DNA of 64,000 nucleotides from CAYNFR01 sp964396595. GTDB lineage: Bacteria > Bacteroidota > Bacteroidia > Chitinophagales > Saprospiraceae. The stretch covers positions 15,249 through 79,248 of the forward strand of contig CAYNFR010000015.1 in the NCBI GenBank assembly GCA_964396595.1. The letters are read 5' to 3'. Below, piece by piece: positions 36,374-44,689 of the stretch. Within the stretch, counting starts at the first letter, position 1. Each line of letters starts with the position of its first letter. Both the position numbers and the translations under genes were made by a program. The notes under the pieces were generated by a model. The model made no database searches and had not been told where the DNA came from. It worked only from the letters and a program-made list of their open reading frames with translations.

Positions 36374-38785
36374 TTAAGGCAGTTCCGTTTCGAAGATCAT
36401 GCAGTAAGAGATTTCGACGATATCTTCAACTTGAGGTTTCGAATAATAATCGCCATCACTTCCATAAGGTGGTCTATGGGCTTTGGCTGTAAGTGTCTGT
36501 GGAGCAATATCCAGATACTCAAATCCCCCCTGCACTTCTATGATTTCTCTCAGAATGTAAGCAGATGCGCCACCTGGCACATCTTCATCTACAATGAGTA
36601 ACTTATTTGTCTTGGCCAATGATCGCACAATGATATGCTCTGTATCAAATGGCAAAAGGGTCTGGACGTCAATGATCTCTACGGACGAGCCTGTGTCTTT
36701 TATTCTTTCTGCGGCTAATAAGCACAGTCGAATACAAGAACCATAGCTTACGATGGTTAGGTGCTGTCCTTGTGTTAAAATTTCAGGGATACCAAGTGGA
36801 ACTGTATAAGTGCCGATATTGTCAGGCAACTTTTCTTTTAAGCGATATCCATTAAGACATTCGATCACTAATCCCGGGTCGTTACTTTTTAGCAATGTGT
36901 TGTACATACCCGCTGCTTGTGTAAAATCACGAGGTACACATATATAAATGCCTCTTAAGCTGTTAAGCAGCATACCGATCGGTGATCCACTATGCCAGAT
37001 CCCCTCCAGACGATGCCCACGCGTTCTGATAATGATGGGGGCTTGTTGTTGGTTATTACTCCTGTAACGAAGAGAGGCTATGTCATCGCTCAATATCGGC
37101 AATGCATAAATCACGTAATCAAGATATTGTATCTCGGCTATTGGCCTGAGTCCTCGCATCGCCGCGCCAACACCCTGACCTATTATTGTCCATTCTCGTA
37201 TCCCCGTATCTGCCACACGTAACTCGCCAAATTTCTCCTGCAGACCTGCCATACCCTGATTTACATCACCGATCTTGCCCACATCTTCTCCAAATGCCAA
37301 AAGCTCAGGTCTATTGGCGAAAGCCACATCAAAAAATTTATTAATCAATTGGTATCCGCTGACTACCGGACTATCTGTAGAATATTCCGCTGGAATTATA
37401 GGAACTTTTAAAGCACTGTTCTTATCCTCAGAAAACAATGGAGATCCATAATGCTCAGCAAGCCATGCCTCGATATCATCAATAAAACGCGTGAGCTCCT
37501 CGTGAGGCTCTAACCCATTAACATGCAGTCCATAAGAAAGCTCCTTTGCATTCTGAAGCAATTCACTCTGTGTCGGATTTACGAGAGCTGAGAGCTTATG
37601 AAGAACTTGCTTTAGTGCTTCATGCTCATGCTGGGCTATCAATCTTGTATGAATATCATGTAGAACTGACCTTTTGTACACAGCTTGATACTGATACTCC
37701 TGCCAGATTGCCAGCTTTTCCTTTCGCACATACACACGTGCTTCTCTTGACATACTGGTAATATCTTGCGCGGAAAGAATTTTATTGGCTGTAAGCCAAT
37801 GTGTCATCTTATGAATACAATCATACTCCTTTTCCCAGGCTAGCCGCTCAAATGATTTGTACCGTTCGTGAGATCCACTGGTAGAATGACCCTGTGGCTG
37901 TGTCAACTCTTGAACATGCACCACTGATGGTACGTAGCTGTCACGAGTCTTGTGTATTGCTTTTTCAAATGTTTTGCACAAGCTCACATAATCCCAGCCC
38001 TTGACAGTATAAAGGTCAATACCATTGCTGTTGTTCACTCTTTTAAAACCCTCAAGCACCGTAGAAATACTTCCTTTTGTCGTTTGTATCTCGGTCGGCA
38101 CAGATATTCCGTAACCGTCATCCCATACTACGATTACTAATGGCACCTGCAAAACACCGGCAGCGTTGATAGTTTCCCAAAAAACACCTTCCGAAGTACT
38201 CGCGTCCCCTATTGTGCAAATGCAAATCTCTCGTCCGTTATCACTAAACTTCTTAAACGAATCAGGCAAAGCTAGGTCGCGATGAAGACGCGATGCATAG
38301 GCCAAACCCAAGGCTCGGCCCATCTGCCCACCTGTCGAACTGATACCTGAGGTGCTATTTATAACTTGAGTCGTATCTACCCATTCGCCATTTTGATGGT
38401 AGGGAGTTGCGAAATGGGCCACCATCTGCTTCCCACCGGAAAACTTATCTCGTTCGGGAAAACTATACATCTGTGCTAAGTAATCAGAGACAGAGCATAA
38501 ACCTAATGCCATCATAAGTGTCTGATCTCTGTAATAACCCGATCTGTGATCACCAGGCCGGATATATTTGGCTAGAGCGATCTGAGCTACTTCTTTTCCG
38601 TCAGAAAAAACACCAAATTTCGCTTTTCCTGTCAGTACTTCTTTTCTACCCTGAAGACTTAACTCTCTGCTTATCAATGCTAACCAGAAATCTCTAATGA
38701 CCTCATTCTTGAATGCATCATGACCGCTTTTACCCTTATTCAGGACATCATTCAGTATGTCTGCTTCAAATAAATATTCTGCCAT
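36374..38785 (-). CDS. 2-oxoacid dehydrogenase E1, alpha and beta subunits fused
   Basis: 803 aa. Residues about 1-400 are the E1-alpha TPP domain (CTIGDASTSEGVFWETINAAG, then DDGYGISVPTEIQTTKGSI). Residues about 470-803 are E1-beta (FGEDVGKIGDVNQGMAGL, ADTGIREWTIIGQGVGAAM, DEDVPGGASAYI). The fused arrangement is common in Bacteroidota and is usually annotated as a branched-chain or pyruvate-type E1. The sequence resembles the branched-chain 2-oxoisovalerate class, but the substrate is not certain. No E2/E3 genes are adjacent. A -7 candidate lies 28 bp upstream of the ATG. Confidence 0.88.
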   Translation of the reverse strand: MAEYLFEADILNDVLNKGKSGHDAFKNEVIRDFWLALISRELSLQGRKEVLTGKAKFGVFSDGKEVAQIALAKYIRPGDHRSGYYRDQTLMMALGLCSVSDYLAQMYSFPERDKFSGGKQMVAHFATPYHQNGEWVDTTQVINSTSGISSTGGQMGRALGLAYASRLHRDLALPDSFKKFSDNGREICICTIGDASTSEGVFWETINAAGVLQVPLVIVVWDDGYGISVPTEIQTTKGSISTVLEGFKRVNNSNGIDLYTVKGWDYVSLCKTFEKAIHKTRDSYVPSVVHVQELTQPQGHSTSGSHERYKSFERLAWEKEYDCIHKMTHWLTANKILSAQDITSMSREARVYVRKEKLAIWQEYQYQAVYKRSVLHDIHTRLIAQHEHEALKQVLHKLSALVNPTQSELLQNAKELSYGLHVNGLEPHEELTRFIDDIEAWLAEHYGSPLFSEDKNSALKVPIIPAEYSTDSPVVSGYQLINKFFDVAFANRPELLAFGEDVGKIGDVNQGMAGLQEKFGELRVADTGIREWTIIGQGVGAAMRGLRPIAEIQYLDYVIYALPILSDDIASLRYRSNNQQQAPIIIRTRGHRLEGIWHSGSPIGMLLNSLRGIYICVPRDFTQAAGMYNTLLKSNDPGLVIECLNGYRLKEKLPDNIGTYTVPLGIPEILTQGQHLTIVSYGSCIRLCLLAAERIKDTGSSVEIIDVQTLLPFDTEHIIVRSLAKTNKLLIVDEDVPGGASAYILREIIEVQGGFEYLDIAPQTLTAKAHRPPYGSDGDYYSKPQVEDIVEISYCMIFETELP

Positions 38786-38813
38786 AAAGAGGCCGGTAGA
38801 TTGGTTTGAAGAA

Positions 38814-38821
38814 CAAAATTA
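38814..38821 (-). promoter_or_regulatory. Candidate -7 element (TAATTTTG) for the E1 gene
   Basis: Exact TAnnTTTG on the minus strand, 28 bp before the ATG at 38785. No TTTG at the ideal -33 distance. Confidence 0.4.
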
Positions 38822-38953
38822 AGGTTCTATTGCTAGAAATAGCTGATAGATTTCCACAAAGTCAGTTGATTCATAAATAATTGCCTACGGACATTAACGC
38901 TGTATTAAGATTTATCAGGGTAGTTTGGAGTACATCTTAATGAAATAATTATG

Positions 38954-38961
38954 TAACTTTG
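38954..38961 (+). promoter_or_regulatory. Candidate -7 element (TAACTTTG) for the DUF1573 gene
   Basis: Exact TAnnTTTG ending 16 bp before the first ATG at 38978. A TTTG at 38924-38927 lies 26 bases upstream, more than ideal. Confidence 0.45.
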
Positions 38962-38977
38962 ATTCATAAAAATTTAC

Positions 38978-39430
38978 ATGATGAAAAAATTATATATTCT
39001 TTCTTTTGTCTTTGCTCTAGTTGCATCAAGCTCCGCGTATAGCCAAGGCAACGGCCAGCTTATTGATTCAGGTCCGATTATGACATTTGAGTCGTCTGTT
39101 GTTGATTACGGCGAGATAGCACAGAATTCAGAACCTGTCAGAAAGGTCAAGTTCACAAATACAGGAACAGAACCCCTTGTTATTCAGAGTGCTAGAGGTA
39201 GTTGTGGATGCACGGTTCCTACCACACCAAAAGAACCAATTATGCCTGGTGAAACTTCGACAATCGAAATTCGCTACGATACGAAAAGACTCGGCAGAAT
39301 AGATAAAACGGTGACTATTATCACCAATGAAGGTGGTGAGCCTCACACGCTCAGAGTAGCGGGTAATGTACATCAAGTGCAAGAAGACAATGTGCCAAAA
39401 CCTACTAATACGTTGATAAAGCCGAATTAG
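38978..39430 (+). CDS. DUF1573 domain protein, secreted
   Basis: 150 aa with a Sec signal peptide (LYILSFVFALVASSSAYSQ). The mature domain is an Ig-like DUF1573 unit: VVDYGEIAQNSEPVRKVKFTN, GTEPLVIQSARGSCGCTVP (the conserved SCGC motif) and PGETSTIEIRYDTKRLGR. Such small proteins are abundant in Bacteroidota; function unknown, perhaps surface or envelope related. Either of two adjacent ATGs could be used. Followed by a terminator. Confidence 0.88.
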   Translation: MMKKLYILSFVFALVASSSAYSQGNGQLIDSGPIMTFESSVVDYGEIAQNSEPVRKVKFTNTGTEPLVIQSARGSCGCTVPTTPKEPIMPGETSTIEIRYDTKRLGRIDKTVTIITNEGGEPHTLRVAGNVHQVQEDNVPKPTNTLIKPN

Positions 39431-39452
39431 TCGGAAATAAAAAATATATCGC

Positions 39453-39484
39453 AAGCCGGAGAACAAAATTCTTCGGCTTTTTTT
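39453..39484 (+). terminator. Rho-independent terminator after the DUF1573 gene
   Basis: AAGCCGGAGAA pairs with TTCTTCGGCTT (one G-T wobble), loop of about 5, then T7. Starts 22 bp past the stop. Confidence 0.88.
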
Positions 39485-39553
39485 ATTCCTTCACAATCGA
39501 GATTTTTGCCTTTGTAGGGATCCATTAATTGACAATAATCAGAATCGTTTAAT

Positions 39554-40321
39554 ATGCTTATACTTTTATCTCCGGCTAAGACACTAGACTTCTCTCCTCG
39601 TGAGGTTCTAGAATACTCCCGACCATCATTTATAAGGGAAGCTTCAGAGCTGAATGGTGTTCTCAAAAAAAAGAGCGTTGCCGAACTGATGGATTTAATG
39701 TCTATCTCAGAAAAGCTCGCTATCGAAAATCATAAAAGGAATAAACAGTACAAAAAAGAACATACCCCGCACAATAGTAAACAGGCAATCTTCGGGTTCA
39801 AAGGCGACGTCTATTTAGGGCTTGACGCCCAAACCTTGTCCAAACAAGAAATCGCATATGCGCAGAAACACCTTCGTATTTTATCCGGTCTTTATGGCGT
39901 ATTGAAGCCCTTAGATCTTATGCAAGCCTATCGACTAGAGATGGGTACAACTTTACACACTTCTAAGGGTAATAATTTATATCAATTTTGGAAAGACAAA
40001 ATCGCAAAGCTCTTGACTTTAGAAGCCTCTCAACTAGGTGGTGGGCCAATAGTTAATCTGGCATCAGATGAATATTTCTCCGTGGTCAATAATAAAGCCC
40101 TAAAAGTGCCTGTATTAAACATTAACTTTAAAGAGCGCAGAGACGGAGTGTTGAGATTTGTCACTTTTAACGCTAAGAAAGCTAGAGGCATCATGGCGCG
40201 ATCAATCATTAAAGATGGTCTTAGTTCAATAGAGACTGCCAATACCTACGATATCAATGGTTACTTATACTCAGAAGAGCACAGCACAGGCGATTCATGG
40301 TTGTTTATTAAAGAAGTCTAA
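39554..40321 (+). CDS. yaaA: Peroxide stress protein YaaA (UPF0246)
   Basis: 255 aa. N-terminal MLILLSPAKTLDF is the family hallmark; further conserved parts are FKGDVYLGLDAQTLS, LSGLYGVLKPLDLMQAYRLEMGT, and IVNLASDEYF. In E. coli YaaA lowers intracellular free iron during hydrogen peroxide stress. Length normal. Single gene between terminator and the 2TM gene. Confidence 0.93.
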   Translation: MLILLSPAKTLDFSPREVLEYSRPSFIREASELNGVLKKKSVAELMDLMSISEKLAIENHKRNKQYKKEHTPHNSKQAIFGFKGDVYLGLDAQTLSKQEIAYAQKHLRILSGLYGVLKPLDLMQAYRLEMGTTLHTSKGNNLYQFWKDKIAKLLTLEASQLGGGPIVNLASDEYFSVVNNKALKVPVLNINFKERRDGVLRFVTFNAKKARGIMARSIIKDGLSSIETANTYDINGYLYSEEHSTGDSWLFIKEV

Positions 40322-40422
40322 AGCAATTCTATTTTATCTATTCTTTACGTCATTTATCTATATAAAACTGCCCTTCCTCTATAAAATGAATGAAACAATA
40401 CATCTTGATTTAACTTCGTGTC

Positions 40423-40764
40423 ATGTCAGAAAGAAAAATATTCGAGCGAGCACAAAAAACGGTAAAGCAGCGTAAGAGCTTCTTACGTCATGTTTTTTCG
40501 TGGGTCGTTTTGAGTATTTTCTTCATCTTATTAAATCTAAGTACTTCTGATTACTTCTGGGCCATCTTTCCAATACTAGGATGGGGAATAGGTGTTGCTT
40601 TCCATGGAATTCGTGTTTTTTCGAATGAATGGGAGAATCAAGAAATAGACAAGGAATACGAGCGATTAAGACGTAGAGATCTCATGAAGAGTGGGTTTTA
40701 CGAAGAAGATTTCAGAAAGGAATCCGGCAATAAGGATAAGTGGTCTGACGACGATTTTGTATAA
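40423..40764 (+). CDS. 2TM domain protein
   Basis: 113 aa with two membrane spans (HVFSWVVLSIFFILLNL and WAIFPILGWGIGVAFHGIRVF) joined by a short loop. Cytosolic ends are rich in charged residues (ERLRRRDLMK, NKDKWSDDDF). The 2TM domain family is frequent in Bacteroidota, sometimes fused to LytTR histidine kinases; here it is alone. Function unknown. Confidence 0.82.
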   Translation: MSERKIFERAQKTVKQRKSFLRHVFSWVVLSIFFILLNLSTSDYFWAIFPILGWGIGVAFHGIRVFSNEWENQEIDKEYERLRRRDLMKSGFYEEDFRKESGNKDKWSDDDFV

Positions 40765-40883
40765 TAGCTACACATAATGCTGAGATCATCCTGGTCGTGC
40801 GATTTCTCTTTAAGAATCTATCTGGATAATATCTCGTCAAGTCAGAACTTATCACTAACTTCATTGACGTATATACTGATACA

Positions 40884-41735
40884 ATGAAGCTATCAAATGA
40901 TTCACCCATGGTCAAGAGCTTGCCAATAAAAGAAAGGGTTCATAAAATTATCTTTGAGACGGACACTTTTGGAGGCAAGCTGTTTGATGCAGTACTCTTG
41001 GTATTGATATTTTTAAGTGTTGTAATTGTAGCCCTTGAGACTGTTCCGAGCCTCAATACTGCATGGATAGAGAGATTTCTTTATTTGGAGTGGATATTCA
41101 CGATAATCTTCACTACAGAGTATATATTACGTATATGGAGCACTAAAGACTCCCTAAAATATGTAACAAGTACATATGGCATCATCGATCTAGTGGCCAT
41201 CATTCCCACGTATTTGTCTCTATTCTTGGCAGGAGCACAATATTTCATGGTCATTAGGGCATTACGTCTATTAAGGATATTCAGAATATTCAAGATGGCC
41301 AGATATCTTGATTCTGGGGAATTTATCATTAAGTCCGTCAAAGCTAGTCTGTCGAAAATAAGCGTTTTTTTATTCTTTATCATATTGATGGTATGCATAT
41401 TCGGATCTATTATCTACATCGTCGAAGGTCCTTATAACGAAGCATTTGATAGTATTCCTAGAAGTGTTTATTGGAGTATTGTCACCCTCACTACTGTCGG
41501 CTATGGAGATATCAGCCCTGTCACACCATGGGGGCAATTCTTGGCCAGCTTGATTATGATCATGGGATATGGTGTAATAGCTGTGCCTACTGGCATAGTT
41601 TCATCTGAGATGATGAAAAATAGAGATGAAAAAGATATAGATACAAGAGCATGTTCTAACTGTAGCGAAGAAGGACATGATAGTGATGCTTCATATTGTA
41701 AATACTGTGGACATGAATTGTCAATGCCCTTATAA
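40884..41735 (+). CDS. Voltage-gated potassium channel with C-terminal zinc ribbon
   Basis: 283 aa six-span channel. S4-like segment with spaced arginines (IRALRLLRIFRIFKMAR, residues 124-140), pore helix and selectivity filter TVGYGD at 204-209, S6 to about 240. After a short linker the last 30 residues carry CSNC (257, 260) and CKYC (272, 275), a zinc-ribbon-like pair of knuckles. Cytosolic location of the ribbon suggests metal- or redox-sensitive gating or assembly, which is inference. Stand-alone gene. Confidence 0.9.
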   Translation: MKLSNDSPMVKSLPIKERVHKIIFETDTFGGKLFDAVLLVLIFLSVVIVALETVPSLNTAWIERFLYLEWIFTIIFTTEYILRIWSTKDSLKYVTSTYGIIDLVAIIPTYLSLFLAGAQYFMVIRALRLLRIFRIFKMARYLDSGEFIIKSVKASLSKISVFLFFIILMVCIFGSIIYIVEGPYNEAFDSIPRSVYWSIVTLTTVGYGDISPVTPWGQFLASLIMIMGYGVIAVPTGIVSSEMMKNRDEKDIDTRACSNCSEEGHDSDASYCKYCGHELSMPL

Positions 41736-41814
41736 TCAATAAGATAAAAATCATACAACATAACCAGAAAATAATGAAATTTGTATTCCGATCAGAAAAA
41801 ATATCAGCGTCAAT

Positions 41815-42495
41815 ATGATGCAACTGGATCATAAAAAGTCATATTTAACATACCGTATCCTAGATACGAATGAGACATTGCGATGGGCCACCATTAGCAG
41901 TCTTATCATGGTGATTATAGGCTTTTATTTAATGACCCATTGGTTAGAGTTTAATGAAACTCGCTTGGGTTATAGTCTTTACGACCCTATTCTGGACTTG
42001 GTTTCGCCTAAGAATTTTACATATGAGATATTCTTTTCTACTTATGCGGCTATCTTTCTTGGTTTAGGTTTTAGTCTAAGAACACCATGGATGATGGTCA
42101 GAACGAATATGAGTATTCTTGCACTACTGGGATTAAGGATGGTGAGTATGTATCTAGTGCCACTTGAGCCTCCTGCCAATATTATACCACTAGAAGATAG
42201 CTTTCTTATGTCAACGGTGTACAGCAACAAGATTCTGATGAAGGATTTATTTTTTTCCGGACATACTGCTTCTATTGCCCTCTTAATATTTTTAGTCGAG
42301 AAGAAATGGGTGTCATTGGTTCTTCTCCTTTGTGGGGTGACCGTCGGAACATTATTGATCATGCAACATGTTCACTATTCTATCGATATATTGGGTGGGT
42401 TCTTTTTTGCTTGGCTTGCAGCCAAATTCGGTAAAAGCATGGCTGAGCAATTTCTTCTATTCTTGCGTACTACAGTCATATCACCGCCACGTTGA
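41815..42495 (+). CDS. PAP2-type phosphatase / sphingomyelin synthase-like membrane protein
   Basis: 226 aa, about six membrane spans. The C-terminal half has SGHTAS and HVHYSIDILGG, the two histidine motifs of the PAP2_C group (lipid phosphate phosphatases and sphingomyelin synthase-like enzymes). The first PAP2 motif (KxxxxxxRP) is not evident, as is usual for the PAP2_C type. Substrate unknown; a lipid phosphate or phospholipid head group is probable. Starts at one of two adjacent ATGs. Confidence 0.75.
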   Translation: MMQLDHKKSYLTYRILDTNETLRWATISSLIMVIIGFYLMTHWLEFNETRLGYSLYDPILDLVSPKNFTYEIFFSTYAAIFLGLGFSLRTPWMMVRTNMSILALLGLRMVSMYLVPLEPPANIIPLEDSFLMSTVYSNKILMKDLFFSGHTASIALLIFLVEKKWVSLVLLLCGVTVGTLLIMQHVHYSIDILGGFFFAWLAAKFGKSMAEQFLLFLRTTVISPPR

Positions 42496-42540
42496 TCCGT
42501 TATTGTTGAAATGCTGAATTGACTAATTGCCCAACTTCCT

Positions 42541-42561
42541 GCCCTGAGCCTGCAGAAGGGC
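42541..42561. repeat. Palindromic REP-like element
   Basis: GCCCT-gagcctgcaga-AGGGC. This resembles a short palindrome (CCCTGAGCnTGnnGAAGGG) that I recall as recurrent in intergenic DNA of many bacteria. It lies 46 bp after the PAP2-like gene in a convergent gap, so it may also act as a transcript end. Confidence 0.5.
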
Positions 42562-42592
42562 TGAATTACCTAATACATAACTATCGATTAAA

Positions 42593-42658
42593 CTCTCGTC
42601 CGCGAGACGAGACGACAATTTCACAGTTCCCCTCCCGTCACTGAGACCAGACGACAAT
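42593..42658. repeat. Two copies of an imperfect 27 bp direct repeat
   Basis: Copy 1 at 42593-42619 and copy 2 at 42632-42658, period 39. Both contain a GAGAC core and end in AGACGACAAT, with about five differences. Copy 1 also contains CTCGTC/GACGAG inverted arms. Lies in the convergent intergenic gap next to the REP-like element and abuts the phosphoesterase stop. Confidence 0.6.
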
Positions 42659-42661
42659 ATC

Positions 42662-43174
42662 CTATATGCCTCTCGACGTCCTCATACCGAGCTCAATAGC
42701 GCACAGATTGGCTAGTTTGCCGTCTGCAATGTCAAATCTAAGGAGCGTCCGAAATTTATGGAATCCATGAAACCCCACTGCACCAGGGTTAAGGTGTAAG
42801 TGACCATATTCTGGATCGCGCATCACTTTGAGGATATGCGAATGCCCACAAACAAAGATATCAGGACGATGAACCTTGATCAACTTTGACGCCGCCGCCT
42901 GATACTTTCCTGGATAGCCTCCGATATGCGTCATAAGCACTTTTAAGCCTTCAATATCAAATATCAGATCCTTGACTAAATGCCGACGCAGGTCAAGTGT
43001 GTCGATATTCCCCCATATTGCTCTGATCGGTTTATTAAGTGCATACATTTGAGACAAAGCGTCTTCCTCGCCTAAGTCACCTGCATGCCAGATTTCGTCT
43101 GTATCCGATAAATGTGACAGCACGTCCTTATGCAGGCGGCCATGACTATCAGATATCAATGAAATGCGAGGCAT
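42662..43174 (-). CDS. Small metallophosphoesterase (YfcE/MJ0936 type)
   Basis: 170 aa calcineurin-like fold. Metal motifs in order: ISDSHGRL (D8, H10), HAGDLGEE, IWGNID, MTHIGGYPG, and CGHSHILK, with HLNPGAV. This is the compact phosphodiesterase family acting on small phosphodiesters or cyclic nucleotides in vitro; the cellular substrate is unknown. ATG at 43174. Confidence 0.92.
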   Translation of the reverse strand: MPRISLISDSHGRLHKDVLSHLSDTDEIWHAGDLGEEDALSQMYALNKPIRAIWGNIDTLDLRRHLVKDLIFDIEGLKVLMTHIGGYPGKYQAAASKLIKVHRPDIFVCGHSHILKVMRDPEYGHLHLNPGAVGFHGFHKFRTLLRFDIADGKLANLCAIELGMRTSRGI

Positions 43175-43229
43175 ATAGAATGGTGTAAAAGCAAGCTAGA
43201 AGAGGTAGTAAAGCTAGTTCTAAAATAAG

Positions 43230-43249
43230 AAAAGCCCCGACGAAAGGGC
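43230..43249 (-). terminator. Weak hairpin after the PLP-enzyme gene
   Basis: GCCC (43234-43237) pairs with GGGC (43246-43249) and an A-run at 43230-43233 reads as T-run on the minus strand. Short stem, so a weak candidate terminator for the gene ending at 43460. Confidence 0.35.
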
Positions 43250-43459
43250 CATTCTTAAGGAATTAATCCAATTTTAGTCTAAATCTTGCTGATTAACTCA
43301 ACCAATATCTTATGTCTGTGATCTTACAAACACAATACAAATATATAACAGTTCTTGAAGTCGCAAAAAGAAATCGAGTTTTTCAAAATTATTTTTTTAA
43401 CAATATATAACTCCTATCCTAATAAACCCTTACCACTTTTGGCGTAGTTTAATCAAGGG

Positions 43460-44659
43460 TTATTTGCCTTTCAGTTCTAGCAATGCCATTTTGAGATCGT
43501 TAATGAGATCATCTCTATGTTCTAGCCCAATACTCAATCTCACCATACCGGGCTTAATACCCATAGCAGAAAACTGCTCCAGCGGCAACTCTTTGGCATA
43601 ACTTATTGAGGGTGAATAAATTAAGCTCTCAAAGCCACCCCAGCTGACACCGATCTTAAACATCCTTAAGGTATTTACAAATCGCTTCACCTCAGTAAGA
43701 TTATCTGTATCCAACTCTATACTAAACAGCCCCCCGCATCCGGTCATCTGCTTACATGCCAGCTCATATTGCGAAAATGATGTCAGTCCGGGATATAACA
43801 CACTTCTTATCCGGGGATGCTGATCCAAGAATAAAGCCACTTTATCCGCCGATTCATGATGCTGTTTCATACGCATAGGCAGTGTTCGCAAGCTTCGCAA
43901 GATCAACCAGCCTTCAAAAGGAGCCATTTTCGCCCCCAATAAAGCATGTTCACTCACGATAATACGGTCAATATCCTCCTTGGTCCCTACTACCACACCT
44001 GCGACCACATCACTATGCCCACATAAATATTTAGACACGCTATGCACTTCTAGATCAATACCCATCTCGATAGGCTTTTGAAATATTGGCGTAGCCCAAG
44101 TATTGTCAATAACAGTTTTTATCCCACGATTTTTGGCCAATTGGGCGACAGCCCGAAGGTCTTGAAGCTCAAATGTCATTGATGCAGGACTTTCCAGATA
44201 GATTAAAGATGTATTGGGCCGCAAGGCCTGTTCAAATTCTTCAATCCTCGTGCCTGACACATAAGTCACTTCCACTCCACATTTCTCACGAAGAAAGACA
44301 TTAATGAAGTTATTGGCAGGGCCATAAACGCTCTTTATCGTAATAATGTGACTCTCTTTTTTAATGCAGTGCATTATGGCAGCCGATATCGCACCCATGC
44401 CAGAGGCACACAACTTTGCTTTTTCTCCGCCGCATATAGCAGCTATTTTCTTCTCTGCTACCTCCACAGTCGGATTCATCAACCTTGAATAAACAAAGTT
44501 CTCGGTCATATTATCAAAGGCGCTATCAATACCTTCCCAGCTGTCGAACGCAAATAGGGTATTCTGGTAAATGGGTGGCACTACTGCCCCAAAATGACCT
44601 TCAGCCATCGGTTCGTCATGGCATAAAAGGGTCTCTAGTCTCTTTTTATCTTTATCCAT
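43460..44659 (-). CDS. PLP-dependent sulfur amino acid enzyme (Cys/Met metabolism family)
   Basis: 399 aa fold-type I enzyme. YSRLMNPTVEVAEKKIA near residue 60 (phosphate and Tyr contacts), SGMGAISAAIMH, IDNTWATPIFQKP, and PLP lysine in SVSKYLCGHSDVVAG (about 205). The tail has WGGFESLIYSP, seen in cystathionine beta-lyase and related lyases/synthases. Cystathionine gamma-synthase, beta-lyase or methionine gamma-lyase are all possible. 30 bp downstream of the NhaC gene in the same direction. Confidence 0.88.
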   Translation of the reverse strand: MDKDKKRLETLLCHDEPMAEGHFGAVVPPIYQNTLFAFDSWEGIDSAFDNMTENFVYSRLMNPTVEVAEKKIAAICGGEKAKLCASGMGAISAAIMHCIKKESHIITIKSVYGPANNFINVFLREKCGVEVTYVSGTRIEEFEQALRPNTSLIYLESPASMTFELQDLRAVAQLAKNRGIKTVIDNTWATPIFQKPIEMGIDLEVHSVSKYLCGHSDVVAGVVVGTKEDIDRIIVSEHALLGAKMAPFEGWLILRSLRTLPMRMKQHHESADKVALFLDQHPRIRSVLYPGLTSFSQYELACKQMTGCGGLFSIELDTDNLTEVKRFVNTLRMFKIGVSWGGFESLIYSPSISYAKELPLEQFSAMGIKPGMVRLSIGLEHRDDLINDLKMALLELKGK

Positions 44660-44689
44660 GCAGGAGTATTAGCTTTTCTAACTCGTTGA

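Noticed and set aside
42593..42658. CRISPR-like array
   Set aside because: Two imperfect copies with a 12 bp interval, and no cas gene nearby.
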